NCBI GenBank assembly: GCA_010692425.1
Contig: JAAHHJ010000008.1
Span: forward strand, 1 to 64,000
Origin: Symploca sp. SIO3C6
GTDB taxonomy: Bacteria > Cyanobacteriota > Cyanobacteriia > Cyanobacteriales > Coleofasciculaceae
DNA: 64,000 nucleotides
Direction: 5' to 3'
Shown: positions 17,899 to 26,821 of the stretch, piece after piece
Layout: each line of letters opens with the position of its first letter
Position numbering within the stretch: the first letter of the stretch is position 1
Made by a program: the position numbers and the translations under genes
Notes under the pieces: model-generated
Told to the model about the DNA's origin: nothing
Seen by the model: only the letters and a program-made list of their open reading frames with translations
Databases searched by the model: none

Positions 17899-18008
17899 AA
17901 GCTTATCAAGGATAGCACATCTATACCAAAAGTCTATCTATCCTTGTCTAGATATTTACAGAAATTCAGTTATCGTTTCCAGCCCTTGGGTACTAATGAC
18001 GACTCTGT

Positions 18009-18935
18009 TTAAACAGTTGGCGCTGTAAGTGTTCCAAGACTTTGGTAGAGTAATTCCTCAGACACTACAGTATATTCTTTATCCACCCAAACCAGAGAGA
18101 CTTTCTCCACTACACCCCCTTGCAGTAACACCAAGGAAAAATTACGTAGTCGGTCATTTTCGGTTTCAATAATTCGGGGTACACTTGCCGCATTCAAGTA
18201 AACACCTCCTAAAGGACTAGTAGAGATCATAGTTCGCAGCCGTTCCTTAGTGTGGCGTAGTCTGTGGTGCATGTGACCAAAAGTAACTAGGGAGACTTTT
18301 TTCCCCAGCGCCTGAGTTTTGGCAATTGCCTCCTCGAAATCTGGGTCTCCATAATCACCACCAAGGGGTTGCCAATCCTTGCCACAGGGAGATTCTGGTA
18401 AGTCGCCTAAACCAGTAGGACCATTATGACCGACAAACAGGAGTGTTTCATAGGCTGTACTTTTGGCTGCGGTAAGGATACGAGCAGTAGATTCTTCAAA
18501 ATTGGTAATGCCATATCGTTCCTTCAAAAACTCCTCATTTTTCCAATCTGGACCACCCCAGCTAAAAGGGCGGCTCCCCACCACAGATAAGTTTAATTTG
18601 GGGAAGTCAAGGTAGCTATAACCAACATGAGTTTCACCAAGTAAGTCCAATTGTTGCTGTACCCAGTCTTCTTGTTCATGGTTATAGGGAGACTTTTTTC
18701 TACCCCATGCAGAGGCAGTATACCAGGCGTCATGATTTCCCATAATTGCTGCCTTAGGAAGGTCTAGGTGAGAAATCAAGCGCACCACTTCCACTGCCTC
18801 ATTGCCGAAATCTCCAACAAACAGCACCAGATCTACACCCAACAGCTTGAGGGCAAAATTATCCTCAGCTTCCCATTGATTGTGAATATCCCCAACAACA
18901 GCGATTTTGATTTGTTGATGGCAATGACTGGTCAT
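18009..18935 (-). CDS. Metallophosphoesterase, TIGR04168 family
   Basis: A 308-residue calcineurin-like phosphoesterase of the family found in cyanobacteria and plastids. Seen: all five metal-binding blocks in order: VVGDIHNQW (about 13-21), FVGDFGNE (about 40), MGNHDAW (about 64-70), LFVGHNGPTGLG (about 166-177) and TFGHMHHRL. Two metal ions at this centre would hydrolyse a phosphoester; the substrate is unknown. No signal peptide or membrane segment is visible, so it is cytoplasmic. The gene is alone on its strand and divergent from the glycosyltransferase pair, with a 287-base gap. Confidence 0.9.
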   Translation of the reverse strand: MTSHCHQQIKIAVVGDIHNQWEAEDNFALKLLGVDLVLFVGDFGNEAVEVVRLISHLDLPKAAIMGNHDAWYTASAWGRKKSPYNHEQEDWVQQQLDLLGETHVGYSYLDFPKLNLSVVGSRPFSWGGPDWKNEEFLKERYGITNFEESTARILTAAKSTAYETLLFVGHNGPTGLGDLPESPCGKDWQPLGGDYGDPDFEEAIAKTQALGKKVSLVTFGHMHHRLRHTKERLRTMISTSPLGGVYLNAASVPRIIETENDRLRNFSLVLLQGGVVEKVSLVWVDKEYTVVSEELLYQSLGTLTAPTV

Positions 18936-19222
18936 GTGTGTATCCTTGCTAATCTTTCTACAGCATAGAAAAGCCTAGCCAGTTTTAACAGTTTTTTTAA
19001 AATAGTTGAGGATCTCTTAAGTAGTAGGACACAATTAAAGTTACCTGTGAGGAGGAGGGAACAGGGAACAGTAATGGTTTGAGTATAAGTAACATTTCTT
19101 AATACAGCGACAAAAATTTATGTCTGACTACTTATAAGTGCTAGGTTGAGTAGAGGAAAAGGGAAGACAAGACAGTTCAATCCATACTCTTCTGGAAGCG
19201 ACAAGATAAAAAAATTTCAGAT

Positions 19223-19870
19223 ATGGATACAGATAACCAAGAGCTTCTTAGGGAGCGCCTAATTATTTTTACTCGTTATCCAGAGCCAGGAAAGACTAAG
19301 ACACGCATGATCCCAGCCCTTGGTGCATCAGGGGCAGCCGCGCTACAACGCCAGATGACAGAACATACTATGTCTGAGACTAGAGAACTTAAGGCTTGGC
19401 GTTCTTTATCCGTTGAAGTACATTTTAACGGTGGTAGCCAACAGCTGATGCAAGAATGGCTAGGGTCTGAGTTTGTCTACCGAAAACAAAGGGAGGGAGA
19501 CTTAGGTATTCGTATGACAGCAGCTTTTGAGGCGTCTTTTGCGGCAGGCATGACTAGGGTAGTGATTATTGGTACTGATTGCCCTGATTTGAATGCTAAG
19601 CTGATGTCACAGGCATTGCAAGCGCTGGCTGAGCATGACTTGGTACTGGGGCCAGCCAGGGATGGGGGCTATTATCTAATTGGTCTGCGTCGGTTGTTTC
19701 CAGAGCTTTTTAGAGGAATTAGTTGGGGCACCTCTGAGGTTAGGCAAAAAACTCTAGAGATTGCTAAAAATCTTAACTTGGAAATAGCTCAACTTTCTCC
19801 TCTGAGTGATGTTGACCGTCCAGAAGATCTTTGGGTAGTCTCTAACTTTAACTGGTCTAGGTTTAACTGA
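19223..19870 (+). CDS. TIGR04282-type arsenosugar biosynthesis glycosyltransferase
   Basis: A 215-residue nucleotide-diphospho-sugar transferase-like protein (DUF2064). Seen: the N-terminal nucleotide-binding segment LIIFTRYPEPGKTKTRM, the metal-binding IGTDCPDL near residue 120, LGPARDGGYYLIGL, and the SDVDRPEDL motif near the end. By family naming, such proteins pair with TIGR04283 proteins in arsenosugar gene sets; the reaction is not firmly known. The next gene, 80 bases downstream, is exactly that partner. No arsenic methyltransferase or radical-SAM arsenosugar gene is beside them, so an arsenic role here is inference. Confidence 0.88.
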   Translation: MDTDNQELLRERLIIFTRYPEPGKTKTRMIPALGASGAAALQRQMTEHTMSETRELKAWRSLSVEVHFNGGSQQLMQEWLGSEFVYRKQREGDLGIRMTAAFEASFAAGMTRVVIIGTDCPDLNAKLMSQALQALAEHDLVLGPARDGGYYLIGLRRLFPELFRGISWGTSEVRQKTLEIAKNLNLEIAQLSPLSDVDRPEDLWVVSNFNWSRFN

Positions 19871-19950
19871 AATGCTACTAGAAAAAGTACAGGAGTACTT
19901 GCAGGAGTTATAAAATATTTCCACACTTTAAGCTAGGAGATTGAACAAGG

Positions 19951-20637
19951 ATGATGGCAACTTCTCAAATTTCAATCATCATCCCGGTGTTGAATGAAGC
20001 TAGCAAAATTGCTGAGACCTTGGCTAATGCCTACAAGGCCTCAAATGTGGAAGTGATTGTGGTAGATGGAGGTTCTCAAGATCAAACTATAGAGATCGCT
20101 TTATCCTCTGGTGCTCAAGTCCTCTCTTCTCCAGCAGGTCGCGCTAACCAAATGAATACTGGTGCTTTAGCTGCTAGCGGTGAAATCTTGTTATTCCTTC
20201 ATGGGGATACTCGTTTACCCACAAACTTCGACACCTTGATTCGCCAAGCGATTGCTTCTCCAGATACCATTGCTGGTGCCTTTGAACTGCGCATTGATGC
20301 CCACATGGGAGGACTGCGGCTGATTGAAAAGATTGTGAATGCAAGATCACACTGGTTTTCAATGCCCTACGGTGACCAGGCAATCTTTCTGCAAAAGAGT
20401 GTTTTTCAAGAAATTGGAGGTTTTCCAAACTTACCAATCATGGAAGATTTTGAATTGATGCGACGACTAAGGGGCTTAGGGAAAATTGCCATTGTTTCAG
20501 CAACAGTGTTAACTTCTGGACGTCGATGGCAGAAGCTTGGCGTTGTAAAAACCACACTTATTAATCAACTGATTATTATCGGCTATTTTCTGGGGGTGCC
20601 CCCTAAGATCTTAGTTCGCTGTTATCGACGTAGATAA
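19951..20637 (+). CDS. TIGR04283-type arsenosugar biosynthesis glycosyltransferase
   Basis: A 228-residue GT-A family 2 glycosyltransferase. Seen: the N-terminal ISIIIPVLNEASKI, VIVVDGGSQDQT with nucleotide-binding acidic residues, AGRANQMNTGA, the metal-binding LFLHGDTRLP, then FSMPYGDQAIFL and IMEDFELMRRLR as the acceptor-side ED motif. A hydrophobic C-terminus (about 205-220) may touch the membrane. It follows the TIGR04282 partner by 80 bases and is likely in the same operon. There are two adjacent starts (ATGATG); either is possible. Confidence 0.9.
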   Translation: MMATSQISIIIPVLNEASKIAETLANAYKASNVEVIVVDGGSQDQTIEIALSSGAQVLSSPAGRANQMNTGALAASGEILLFLHGDTRLPTNFDTLIRQAIASPDTIAGAFELRIDAHMGGLRLIEKIVNARSHWFSMPYGDQAIFLQKSVFQEIGGFPNLPIMEDFELMRRLRGLGKIAIVSATVLTSGRRWQKLGVVKTTLINQLIIIGYFLGVPPKILVRCYRRR

Positions 20638-20862
20638 GTAGATGTGCCCAGTTTTAAAATTGCAGTTACTTCCCCCGTTCAATCTTCCCTGATTAGCAAT
20701 AACAAACATTAGTTTTGAAAGTCAGCTATCGATAGAAATACCCATAAAGCTACCTGAACCTGGTTGGGATCAAGCAAAAGTAGGCTTTTGGACAGTTGAA
20801 GATTGATAAGTATCCTCTCAGAGTAAGGTGAGTAAAGACAGAATTCCTTGTCCAAAAGTTGT

Positions 20863-22638
20863 CTAAGCTATTCCTAACCACCCACATAAGTTTTGCTTCT
20901 GAACCTCAGTGGGATTCTTAAGCTGTACAATTTTACAACGGCTAGGTCGCGGTGGTGCTAGCGTTACTGCTAGTGTACACAGTTGATCATGGTGGAAGAG
21001 ACTGACTTCGATGGTATCACCAGGGCTGTAATCTTTGAGGCGATCGCTCAATTGCCCAGCCGCTACTCGCAAACCATCAATTGCTAGTAACTGATCACCA
21101 GCATCAACTCCTGCTAAGCCAGCAGGCGAACCAGCTTCCACAAACTTGATCAACTCTTGACTATTATCTGTCTTGGTAATTATCCCTAAAAAGGGTATTG
21201 GTTCACCCTCCTCAACACCAATCAATTGTAAACCAAAAGGTTCTAGATATTCATTGAAGGGCAGTTCAGCTGTGCCATTGATATAATTGTCGAAAAAGTT
21301 GCTTAAATCACAACCGACAACTGACTCAATCACCCTTCGCAGCTGTTTAGGAGTATAACCAATTTCCTCCTTGCCAAACTGCTGCCACATCTGGCGCATC
21401 ACATCATCAAGCGATCGCTGATTCTGATAACGGGCGCGAATCAGTAAATCCAGTAATAGCGAAACCATTTCTCCTTTCAAATAGTAGGAAATCTGGGAGT
21501 TATCGCTATTAGCATCCCGCCGATAAAGTTTAATCCAAGCATCAAAACTCGACTCGCTTAAGGATTGCACTTGGCGACCTGGTGTATTTTGAAATTTGCT
21601 AATCTCCTTACTCAAAGCCTCTAAAAAGGTCTTGGCATCGTAAATTTTTGCTCTTAAGGGGATGAATAAATCGTAGTAGCTAGTTGTTCCCTCACAAAAC
21701 CATAGAGAACTCGTATAATTTTCCCGTTCGTAATCGAATACCTCCAGGGCTTTTGGTCGAATTCGTTTGACATTCCAGAGGTGGAAAAATTCGTGGGCCA
21801 CCAACTGCAAGAAGCGGTTATAGTTATCCTGAGTTCTAAAATTGAAGCGGGGATAAATTAAGGAACAAGCATTCTTATGTTCAAGACCACCGAAGTTGTT
21901 AGCTGCTAGATGTAGCAGAAACAGATATTTTTCATAGGGCAAACCTCCATACAACTTAGCTTCCACTTCAATAATTTTCTTGATGTCATCAATAATGCGT
22001 TGGGGATTAGCATTACCCTTGCCCCAAATTGCTAGTTGATGAGGAATACCAAGTACCTCAAACTCATATAGTTGCTGGCAACCAATTTCAAAGGGAGAGT
22101 CTACTAAGGTGTCAAAATCTGCTGCTAGAAAGCTATTACTTTTCCCTGGAATCCTTGGCAGAGGTGTTGTAATTCGCCATTCCTGATGGGGAGGAACAAT
22201 TTTCACTTGAATTGGTTGTTGCTGGTGTCCCTCAATAAAAAAGAACAGGGCCGCACCATTGAAGTAACCGTGAGTAGCATCCAGGTGATTAGTCCTTACT
22301 GTCAATTCATTAGCAAATACACAGTAATTTATTTCTATTTCAGAGGTATCTGCCGTCTCAATTTGCCAGTGATTTTTAGCCAGTTTACGCCATGGTAAAG
22401 GCTGTCGGTTTCCGCTAGCAGCACTGAAACCCTGCAGATGCTTGGTGTACTCCCGAACCAGGTAAGAACCAGGAGTCCATACGGGCATTTTCACATCTAG
22501 TATCGGTTGGTGCCAGTCTTTAACAAATAAAGTTACCTCAAATAGATGCAATTGAGGCTTAGGCATTGCCACTTGGTAATGGATTGTCGGTCTTCTTTTG
22601 AGTAAGTTACTGGGGCGAATAGTTACTGTTGCAGTCAT
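20863..22638 (-). CDS. M61-family metallopeptidase with PDZ domain
   Basis: A 591-residue glycyl-aminopeptidase-type enzyme. Seen: an N-terminal beta-rich domain (about 1-190), a gluzincin catalytic domain with substrate-binding GGLEHKNA (about 250-257) and zinc-binding HEFFHLWNVKR (from 282), the downstream Glu ligand in WFCEGTTSYYDL, and a PDZ domain (about 480-570, LAGVDAGDQLLAIDG). M61 peptidases prefer N-terminal Gly or Ala. No signal peptide is evident, so it is probably cytoplasmic. It is a single gene, convergent with the glycosyltransferase pair. Confidence 0.93.
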   Translation of the reverse strand: MTATVTIRPSNLLKRRPTIHYQVAMPKPQLHLFEVTLFVKDWHQPILDVKMPVWTPGSYLVREYTKHLQGFSAASGNRQPLPWRKLAKNHWQIETADTSEIEINYCVFANELTVRTNHLDATHGYFNGAALFFFIEGHQQQPIQVKIVPPHQEWRITTPLPRIPGKSNSFLAADFDTLVDSPFEIGCQQLYEFEVLGIPHQLAIWGKGNANPQRIIDDIKKIIEVEAKLYGGLPYEKYLFLLHLAANNFGGLEHKNACSLIYPRFNFRTQDNYNRFLQLVAHEFFHLWNVKRIRPKALEVFDYERENYTSSLWFCEGTTSYYDLFIPLRAKIYDAKTFLEALSKEISKFQNTPGRQVQSLSESSFDAWIKLYRRDANSDNSQISYYLKGEMVSLLLDLLIRARYQNQRSLDDVMRQMWQQFGKEEIGYTPKQLRRVIESVVGCDLSNFFDNYINGTAELPFNEYLEPFGLQLIGVEEGEPIPFLGIITKTDNSQELIKFVEAGSPAGLAGVDAGDQLLAIDGLRVAAGQLSDRLKDYSPGDTIEVSLFHHDQLCTLAVTLAPPRPSRCKIVQLKNPTEVQKQNLCGWLGIA

Positions 22639-22784
22639 ATAAAATATAAACCCAGCGTCTTTAGACCTGGGAGAAAACTACAAAACTTGGGCAAAGGAAG
22701 AGAGTGAATTAATCTTTGAACGATAGGATCATAAAACCAAAAAACCTAGACCTTTTACGAAAATGTAAGAGATCGTAGGATAAC

Positions 22785-22977
22785 ATGCCAGCAACAGGGA
22801 ACCGATTCAGCCAATTTATAACAATTATGCTGTGGGCTGTACTTGGCTGACTCCCAAAAGTTTTGGAATTGGCTGGAACAGGACAGGCAGAATGCAACCG
22901 ACTTGCTAAAAGTACCTTTGGCAGCAGTGCATGATTTTCTGCAATACCGCTTGTCTACAGACAGTATTAGTGTTTGA
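22785..22977 (+). pseudogene. Possible frameshifted small gene
   Basis: An ATG at 22785, preceded by AGGA at a 4-base spacing, opens MPATGNRFSQFITIMLWAVLG and stops at 22848. The overlapping frame one base on continues DSQKFWNWLEQDRQNATDLL and ends in a TGA at 22975-22977. Read across one frameshift this would be a protein of about 62 residues. I do not recognise the family; the composition looks protein-like, but chance cannot be excluded. Confidence 0.3.
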
Positions 22978-23081
22978 GCTGACTTTTGTATTAGTAGCAT
23001 TAGCTAAACCTTTGCCACTGTCAAATTACCTACAACCAGATTTCTCAATTTATGATCTGTAGGTAAAAGCAATTAGTTGTT

Positions 23082-23116
23082 GCTCATAGTTCATGGCTCA
23101 TGGCTCATGGCTCATG
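23082..23116. repeat. STRR, heptamer GCTCATG
   Basis: About five 7-bp units (GTTCATG/GCTCATG). It is related to the TTCATGG array at 62450-62493. Confidence 0.85.
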
Positions 23117-23240
23117 AAAGCTAAATGCCTTAAAATACCTGATTAATCAATATTAGTAAGCTACTTGGATACTGCTTGGCTTAAGGAAACTCCGAGAAAT
23201 AAATTATCCAATTTACTAGAGAAACACAACCTCAAGATTC

Positions 23241-23281
23241 ATCTCCCCATCTCCCCATCTCCCCACCCCCCCATTTTCCCC
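23241..23281. repeat. STRR, octamer CTCCCCAT
   Basis: Three to four 8-bp units followed by a C-rich decay. The same octamer family occurs at 30604-30661, 36313-36330, 39876-39938 and 63810-64000. Confidence 0.85.
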
Positions 23282-23347
23282 TGCTCGACTAGATATTTTT
23301 TTATTTGGAAGTCCCCGAGTTTGTATCTAGAATGCTCTATTAAACCT

Positions 23348-24049
23348 CTAGCCCTTAGTGCCTAAACGCACCCCACTAGCTAGATGAGTCAGCTGCTGAG
23401 TATTGATTAGGCAGATAGTCTGAGCTTGACAATTAGTTTTGATCCAGCCTTTACTATCAAGTTTTTCCATAATTTTGATTGTATCTTCAACACCAATATC
23501 AGTGACATTTGCCAAATCTTGATAAGGGATATTAAATATTTCGGTGCCTTGTTGAGTAGATTGACCGTAGTTCTGTGCTAGGCTGAGCAGCGTATTCGCT
23601 AATTTGACGGCTGGTGGCTGGTGGCGTTCTTGAAAGCGAACATTAGTCTGGCGTAATCTTTGCACCATTAGCTGTAACATACGGTGGTGCAACTGGGAAT
23701 CTTGGAATAAGGTTTGAATGAAGTGCTGTGCCGAAATACTGAATAAGTAAACTGTAGATAGAGCAACAACATCAGTTGAACGGGGAGATTCATCTAGAAT
23801 TGCCATCTCGCCAAAAAAATCTCCCTGACTCAAAATTGCTAGAGTAATAGTACTTTCACCAGATAGGCGTCGAACTTTGACCCAGCCGGAGACAATAAAG
23901 TAAACTGCATTGCCCCAGGCATCTTCCATTAAAACAGCTCTACCGGCAGGATACTCGTGCTTTACGGCAACAGACAGCAGCCATTCTAATGTTTCTAGGT
24001 TGGTGGTGTTAAACAGTGGGAAAAGCTTGCTAAAAGCTTTGGTCTGCAT
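23348..24049 (-). CDS. Crp/Fnr-family transcriptional regulator
   Basis: A 233-residue regulator. Seen: a cyclic-nucleotide-binding beta-barrel (about 15-125) with YPAGRAVLMEDAW and the phosphate-binding-cassette region GDFFGEMAILDESPRSTDV, a dimerisation helix (about 125-155), and a C-terminal winged helix (about 165-225, IPYQDLANVTDIGVEDTIK). The cassette FGEMAILDESPRSTD is close to the cAMP-binding consensus, so a cyclic nucleotide is a plausible ligand. The recognition helix differs from NtcA and Crp, so the operator cannot be predicted. The gene is monocistronic. Confidence 0.88.
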   Translation of the reverse strand: MQTKAFSKLFPLFNTTNLETLEWLLSVAVKHEYPAGRAVLMEDAWGNAVYFIVSGWVKVRRLSGESTITLAILSQGDFFGEMAILDESPRSTDVVALSTVYLFSISAQHFIQTLFQDSQLHHRMLQLMVQRLRQTNVRFQERHQPPAVKLANTLLSLAQNYGQSTQQGTEIFNIPYQDLANVTDIGVEDTIKIMEKLDSKGWIKTNCQAQTICLINTQQLTHLASGVRLGTKG

Positions 24050-24190
24050 GAAAGGTGTTTAAGGTTGTAAGGATGCACATTGGCAAGAGTTAAGAACCAG
24101 TGTAACGCTGTCGGAGCTTACTCGCATCGGTTCAAGCAAATTTAATCAGGAGTTATAGGAGTTGCACAGAACACCCCGATCACGAGAATA

Positions 24191-24835
24191 TCAAGGACAC
24201 AGGCGTTGAATATCCCAGCTTCCGTCGCCAAGGCGTCGATAAAGTAACCTATCGTGTAATCTACTCGCACGCCCCTGCCAAAATTCAATCTCTTCTGGAA
24301 TAACTCGAAAACCACCCCAGTGAGGAGGGCGGGGAATCTCCTGATTATTGTACTTGTCCTTGAGCTGTTGTAATTTTTGATCTAGAACTTCGCGACTAGG
24401 GATGACTTGGCTTTGATGGGAAGCCCAAGCAGCTATCTGAGAAGCTTTCGGGCGGCTTTGAAAATAAACATCGGACTCAGTAGGTGAAACCTGCTCAACC
24501 TGCCCAGTAATGCGAACCTGTCTTTCTAACTGGGCCCACCAAAAAGTAAGTGCAGCCCACGGATTCTTTTGCAAATGCTGCCCTTTGCGACTTTCGTAGT
24601 TAGTATAGAAGACGAAGCCTCGCTCGTCGTAATCTTTGAGCAGTACCATCCGGGCAAAAGGCTTGCCCTCCGGCGTCGCAGTAGCAATTGTCATCGCATT
24701 TGGTTCTGGCAGCTTGGCAGCCAAAGCTTGCTCAAACCAGGTTTGGAATTGCTCGAAAGGATTGGGGTGTACATCCTTTTCGCTCAGCCCATTGAGGGTG
24801 TAATCTCTACGTAAATCTGCTACGTTTGTATCCAT
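24191..24835 (-). CDS. pdxH: Pyridoxamine 5'-phosphate oxidase
   Basis: A 214-residue FMN-dependent oxidase converting pyridoxamine or pyridoxine phosphate to pyridoxal phosphate, the cofactor of enzymes such as the SpeA encoded nearby. Seen: the N-terminal LRRDYTLNGL, MTIATATPEGKPFARMVLLKDYDERGFVF for FMN binding, NYESRKGQHL, the RQVRITG strand, SRPKASQIAAWAS, and the C-terminal EFWQGRASRLHDR and WDIQRLCP. Full length and all family motifs are present. It is divergent from the LapA-like gene with about 110 bases between. Confidence 0.97.
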   Translation of the reverse strand: MDTNVADLRRDYTLNGLSEKDVHPNPFEQFQTWFEQALAAKLPEPNAMTIATATPEGKPFARMVLLKDYDERGFVFYTNYESRKGQHLQKNPWAALTFWWAQLERQVRITGQVEQVSPTESDVYFQSRPKASQIAAWASHQSQVIPSREVLDQKLQQLKDKYNNQEIPRPPHWGGFRVIPEEIEFWQGRASRLHDRLLYRRLGDGSWDIQRLCP

Positions 24836-24946
24836 TTTGATTGTGCCTACCTTATTGTTGAAATTTGGTCTGAACTATACTATCTCCACTACTTATTTAC
24901 AATCTAGTAAAATTGACAAAAAATTGCCAAGTAAAGGATTGAGTTA

Positions 24947-25309
24947 ATGCGACAGATTAATTTTATTATTATTTTTGCTGTATGTTTGGCACTAGTTCTG
25001 TTTAGCTTGGAAAATACTGAGCCTGCCTCTATTAAAATTTTCCATGGATTTCAGGTTAAGGCTCCCCTTGCCATTGAACTACTTTTAGCAATGTGGTTAG
25101 GTGCAGTTCTTGCCTGGTTATTCAGCCTCTGGACGCAGTTACTCAAACAGCTAGAGTCTCGCGAAAACCTTCGCCAAATGCGCTCCCAGGAACAACTCAT
25201 TCAAGAATTAAAGCAAGAGGTTGACAAAAGCAAAACTAAGCTCGAACAACAACAACAGCCTTTACTCTCACCATCTGAATCATTGCCAGAAGGCGCAACA
25301 ACTGAGTAA
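24947..25309 (+). CDS. LapA-like membrane protein (DUF1049)
   Basis: A 120-residue small membrane protein. Seen: two membrane segments (about 4-22 and 40-63) separated by a short loop with NTEPASIKIFHGF, then a cytoplasmic charged coiled coil (about 65-105). This is the layout of LapA/YciS lipopolysaccharide-assembly proteins. In cyanobacteria the exact role is not known. A gap of 144 bases separates it from scpA on the same strand, so cotranscription is possible. Confidence 0.85.
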   Translation: MRQINFIIIFAVCLALVLFSLENTEPASIKIFHGFQVKAPLAIELLLAMWLGAVLAWLFSLWTQLLKQLESRENLRQMRSQEQLIQELKQEVDKSKTKLEQQQQPLLSPSESLPEGATTE

Positions 25310-25453
25310 ATTTATCTGCAATTCAAGCCGTCATTATTAACTTAAAAACTGCTATAAATGATGGGATTAATGGGTTACAAGATTTAGTAATTAGGCTGAG
25401 GTTATTTCTTCTAGACTGGCATTTGACAACCTAAGTCTCCCAGACAACATTTA

Positions 25454-26254
25454 ATGACACAAACACCCGCTAATGAAGCGATCGCTCTTCTCATTGACCT
25501 AGCACAGCGAGGGGAAATTAACCCTTGGGATGTTCAGGTAATTGAGGTAATTGACCGCTATTTAAGTGAACTGGCACTAGGGAATAAAACAGAATCAGGA
25601 AGCATTGAAACTGACTTATCTCAGTCAGGTCAAGCTTTTCTATGGGCTTCAATGCTAGTTTTACTCAAAGCAGATACTTTAGGGAGTCTAGAGGAACCAG
25701 AAGAGCTAGAAATAGCTGAGGTTCCACAGGAGCTAGATAGTATCACAGAACCTAGATTATCATTACATTTAGAGCGTCATCTACGTCGCCGCCAAGCAGC
25801 ACCTCCGCCCAAGAGGCGCCCTGTCACCCTTGGCGAGCTTATAGAGCAGTTGCAGCAGATGGCAGCTCAACTGGGAGAAGCCCCATCTGCTAAAAACTCG
25901 AGGCAGCGCCGCTCTATGTCTCGCACTCAGGCAGCCAAAGTGATTGCCCACTTGGCTCATGATGAAAATCTCACAGAAACAGCAGCCCGTCTAGAAGCAT
26001 TTCTCTGTCATAATTGGCAAGAAATTTCTGCAGGAAAAGATTGGCTGAATTTAGATCAGCTGTTAGAGTGGTGGACGATATCAACAGCAAAATCAGATCC
26101 AGTTGATCTCGATGGCGCTGCTGATCACGAAAAACCGCCAACACATGACCGAGTTGGTGTCTTCTGGGCACTACTGCTGTTGTCGGCTCAGTCTAAGGTT
26201 GAGTTGTACCAAGAAGAGTTCTACCAAGACCTAAAAATCCGTACACTGGAGTGA
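25454..26254 (+). CDS. scpA: Segregation and condensation protein A
   Basis: A 266-residue kleisin subunit of the SMC-ScpAB condensin. Seen: the N-terminal SMC-binding helices starting with EAIALLIDLAQRGEINPWDVQVIEV, the family hallmark FLWASMLVLLKADTL (about 63-77), a low-complexity basic linker (about 105-155), and a C-terminal winged-helix-like segment ending KVELYQEEFYQDLKI. The protein links SMC heads and recruits ScpB to organise and segregate chromosomes. ScpB is not in the window, which is common in cyanobacteria. Confidence 0.93.
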   Translation: MTQTPANEAIALLIDLAQRGEINPWDVQVIEVIDRYLSELALGNKTESGSIETDLSQSGQAFLWASMLVLLKADTLGSLEEPEELEIAEVPQELDSITEPRLSLHLERHLRRRQAAPPPKRRPVTLGELIEQLQQMAAQLGEAPSAKNSRQRRSMSRTQAAKVIAHLAHDENLTETAARLEAFLCHNWQEISAGKDWLNLDQLLEWWTISTAKSDPVDLDGAADHEKPPTHDRVGVFWALLLLSAQSKVELYQEEFYQDLKIRTLE

Positions 26255-26821
26255 AAAATAAGGGGTGCTGGGTTCAGGTGTTGACGCTCGGGTAAACTTT
26301 ACTTTCAAGGAGAGCCTCTTCTCCATTGGTGTTAACCGTTGCGGTAGTCTTAACTCTTAAGAGCTTTCAGCTACAAGGTATTTTGACTACCACTAGCTCG
26401 AGTGTAAATAACTCTTAATGAGGAAATTAGACTCCAAATGCGATTGCTGGGATCTCACAGATGAGAGCTTGGTAAAAAAGTTAAAGTTGTAGTTAAAGTG
26501 GATTGAGTGATTTCTAAAGAGGCGATTTGCCGACTTTTTATTTGCCTAGTGACTTTGTTGCTAGTTCCGCTTACTCTGCCTAAGAGCTCATCTCCAGCGG
26601 AAAATTTTCAGAGTCGCTCAATAAAAGTCAGTTTCTTGCCAAAATTGAGTCAAAATATCTTTAATTTATTCATCTTGTTGCCTGATCCCAATAATTTTTC
26701 CAAGTACACAGTATGTAAGTCTGGTAGATTCTACTCCGACGCCTCGGCGACGAAATGGTTACAATCAGACAAAATTACTCACTCACAACAATCTGTTGCC
26801 TAGCTTGAGGAACCAAAGTAT
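26255..26821. other. Intergenic interval upstream of the nucleotidyltransferase
   Basis: The interval is 567 bases long. It is mostly plain AT-rich DNA with no repeat or RNA gene that I recognise, apart from the doubtful small frame at 26507-26803. Confidence 0.5.
26507..26803 (+). CDS. Doubtful small exported protein
   Basis: A 98-residue frame with a GTG start. Its first 25 residues look like a signal peptide or membrane anchor (EAICRLFICLVTLLLVPLTLP), followed by a polar stretch without a known domain. It ends 18 bases before the nucleotidyltransferase and could be cotranscribed. There is no clear ribosome-binding site and I recognise no family, so it may be spurious. Confidence 0.3.
   Translation: MISKEAICRLFICLVTLLLVPLTLPKSSSPAENFQSRSIKVSFLPKLSQNIFNLFILLPDPNNFSKYTVCKSGRFYSDASATKWLQSDKITHSQQSVA

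Larger units (their letters stand above)
22639..23347. other. Intergenic interval with relic frame and two STRRs
   Basis: This 709-base stretch holds a short stem (CCCAG/CTGGG near 22652-22672), a possible frameshifted small gene at 22785-22977, a GCTCATG-type STRR at 23082-23116 and a CTCCCCAT-type STRR at 23241-23281. I see no intact gene in it. Confidence 0.6.

Noticed and set aside
23165-23365. 66-residue open frame
   Set aside because: It contains translated CTCCCCAT sequence and overlaps the 3' end of the Crp/Fnr gene.
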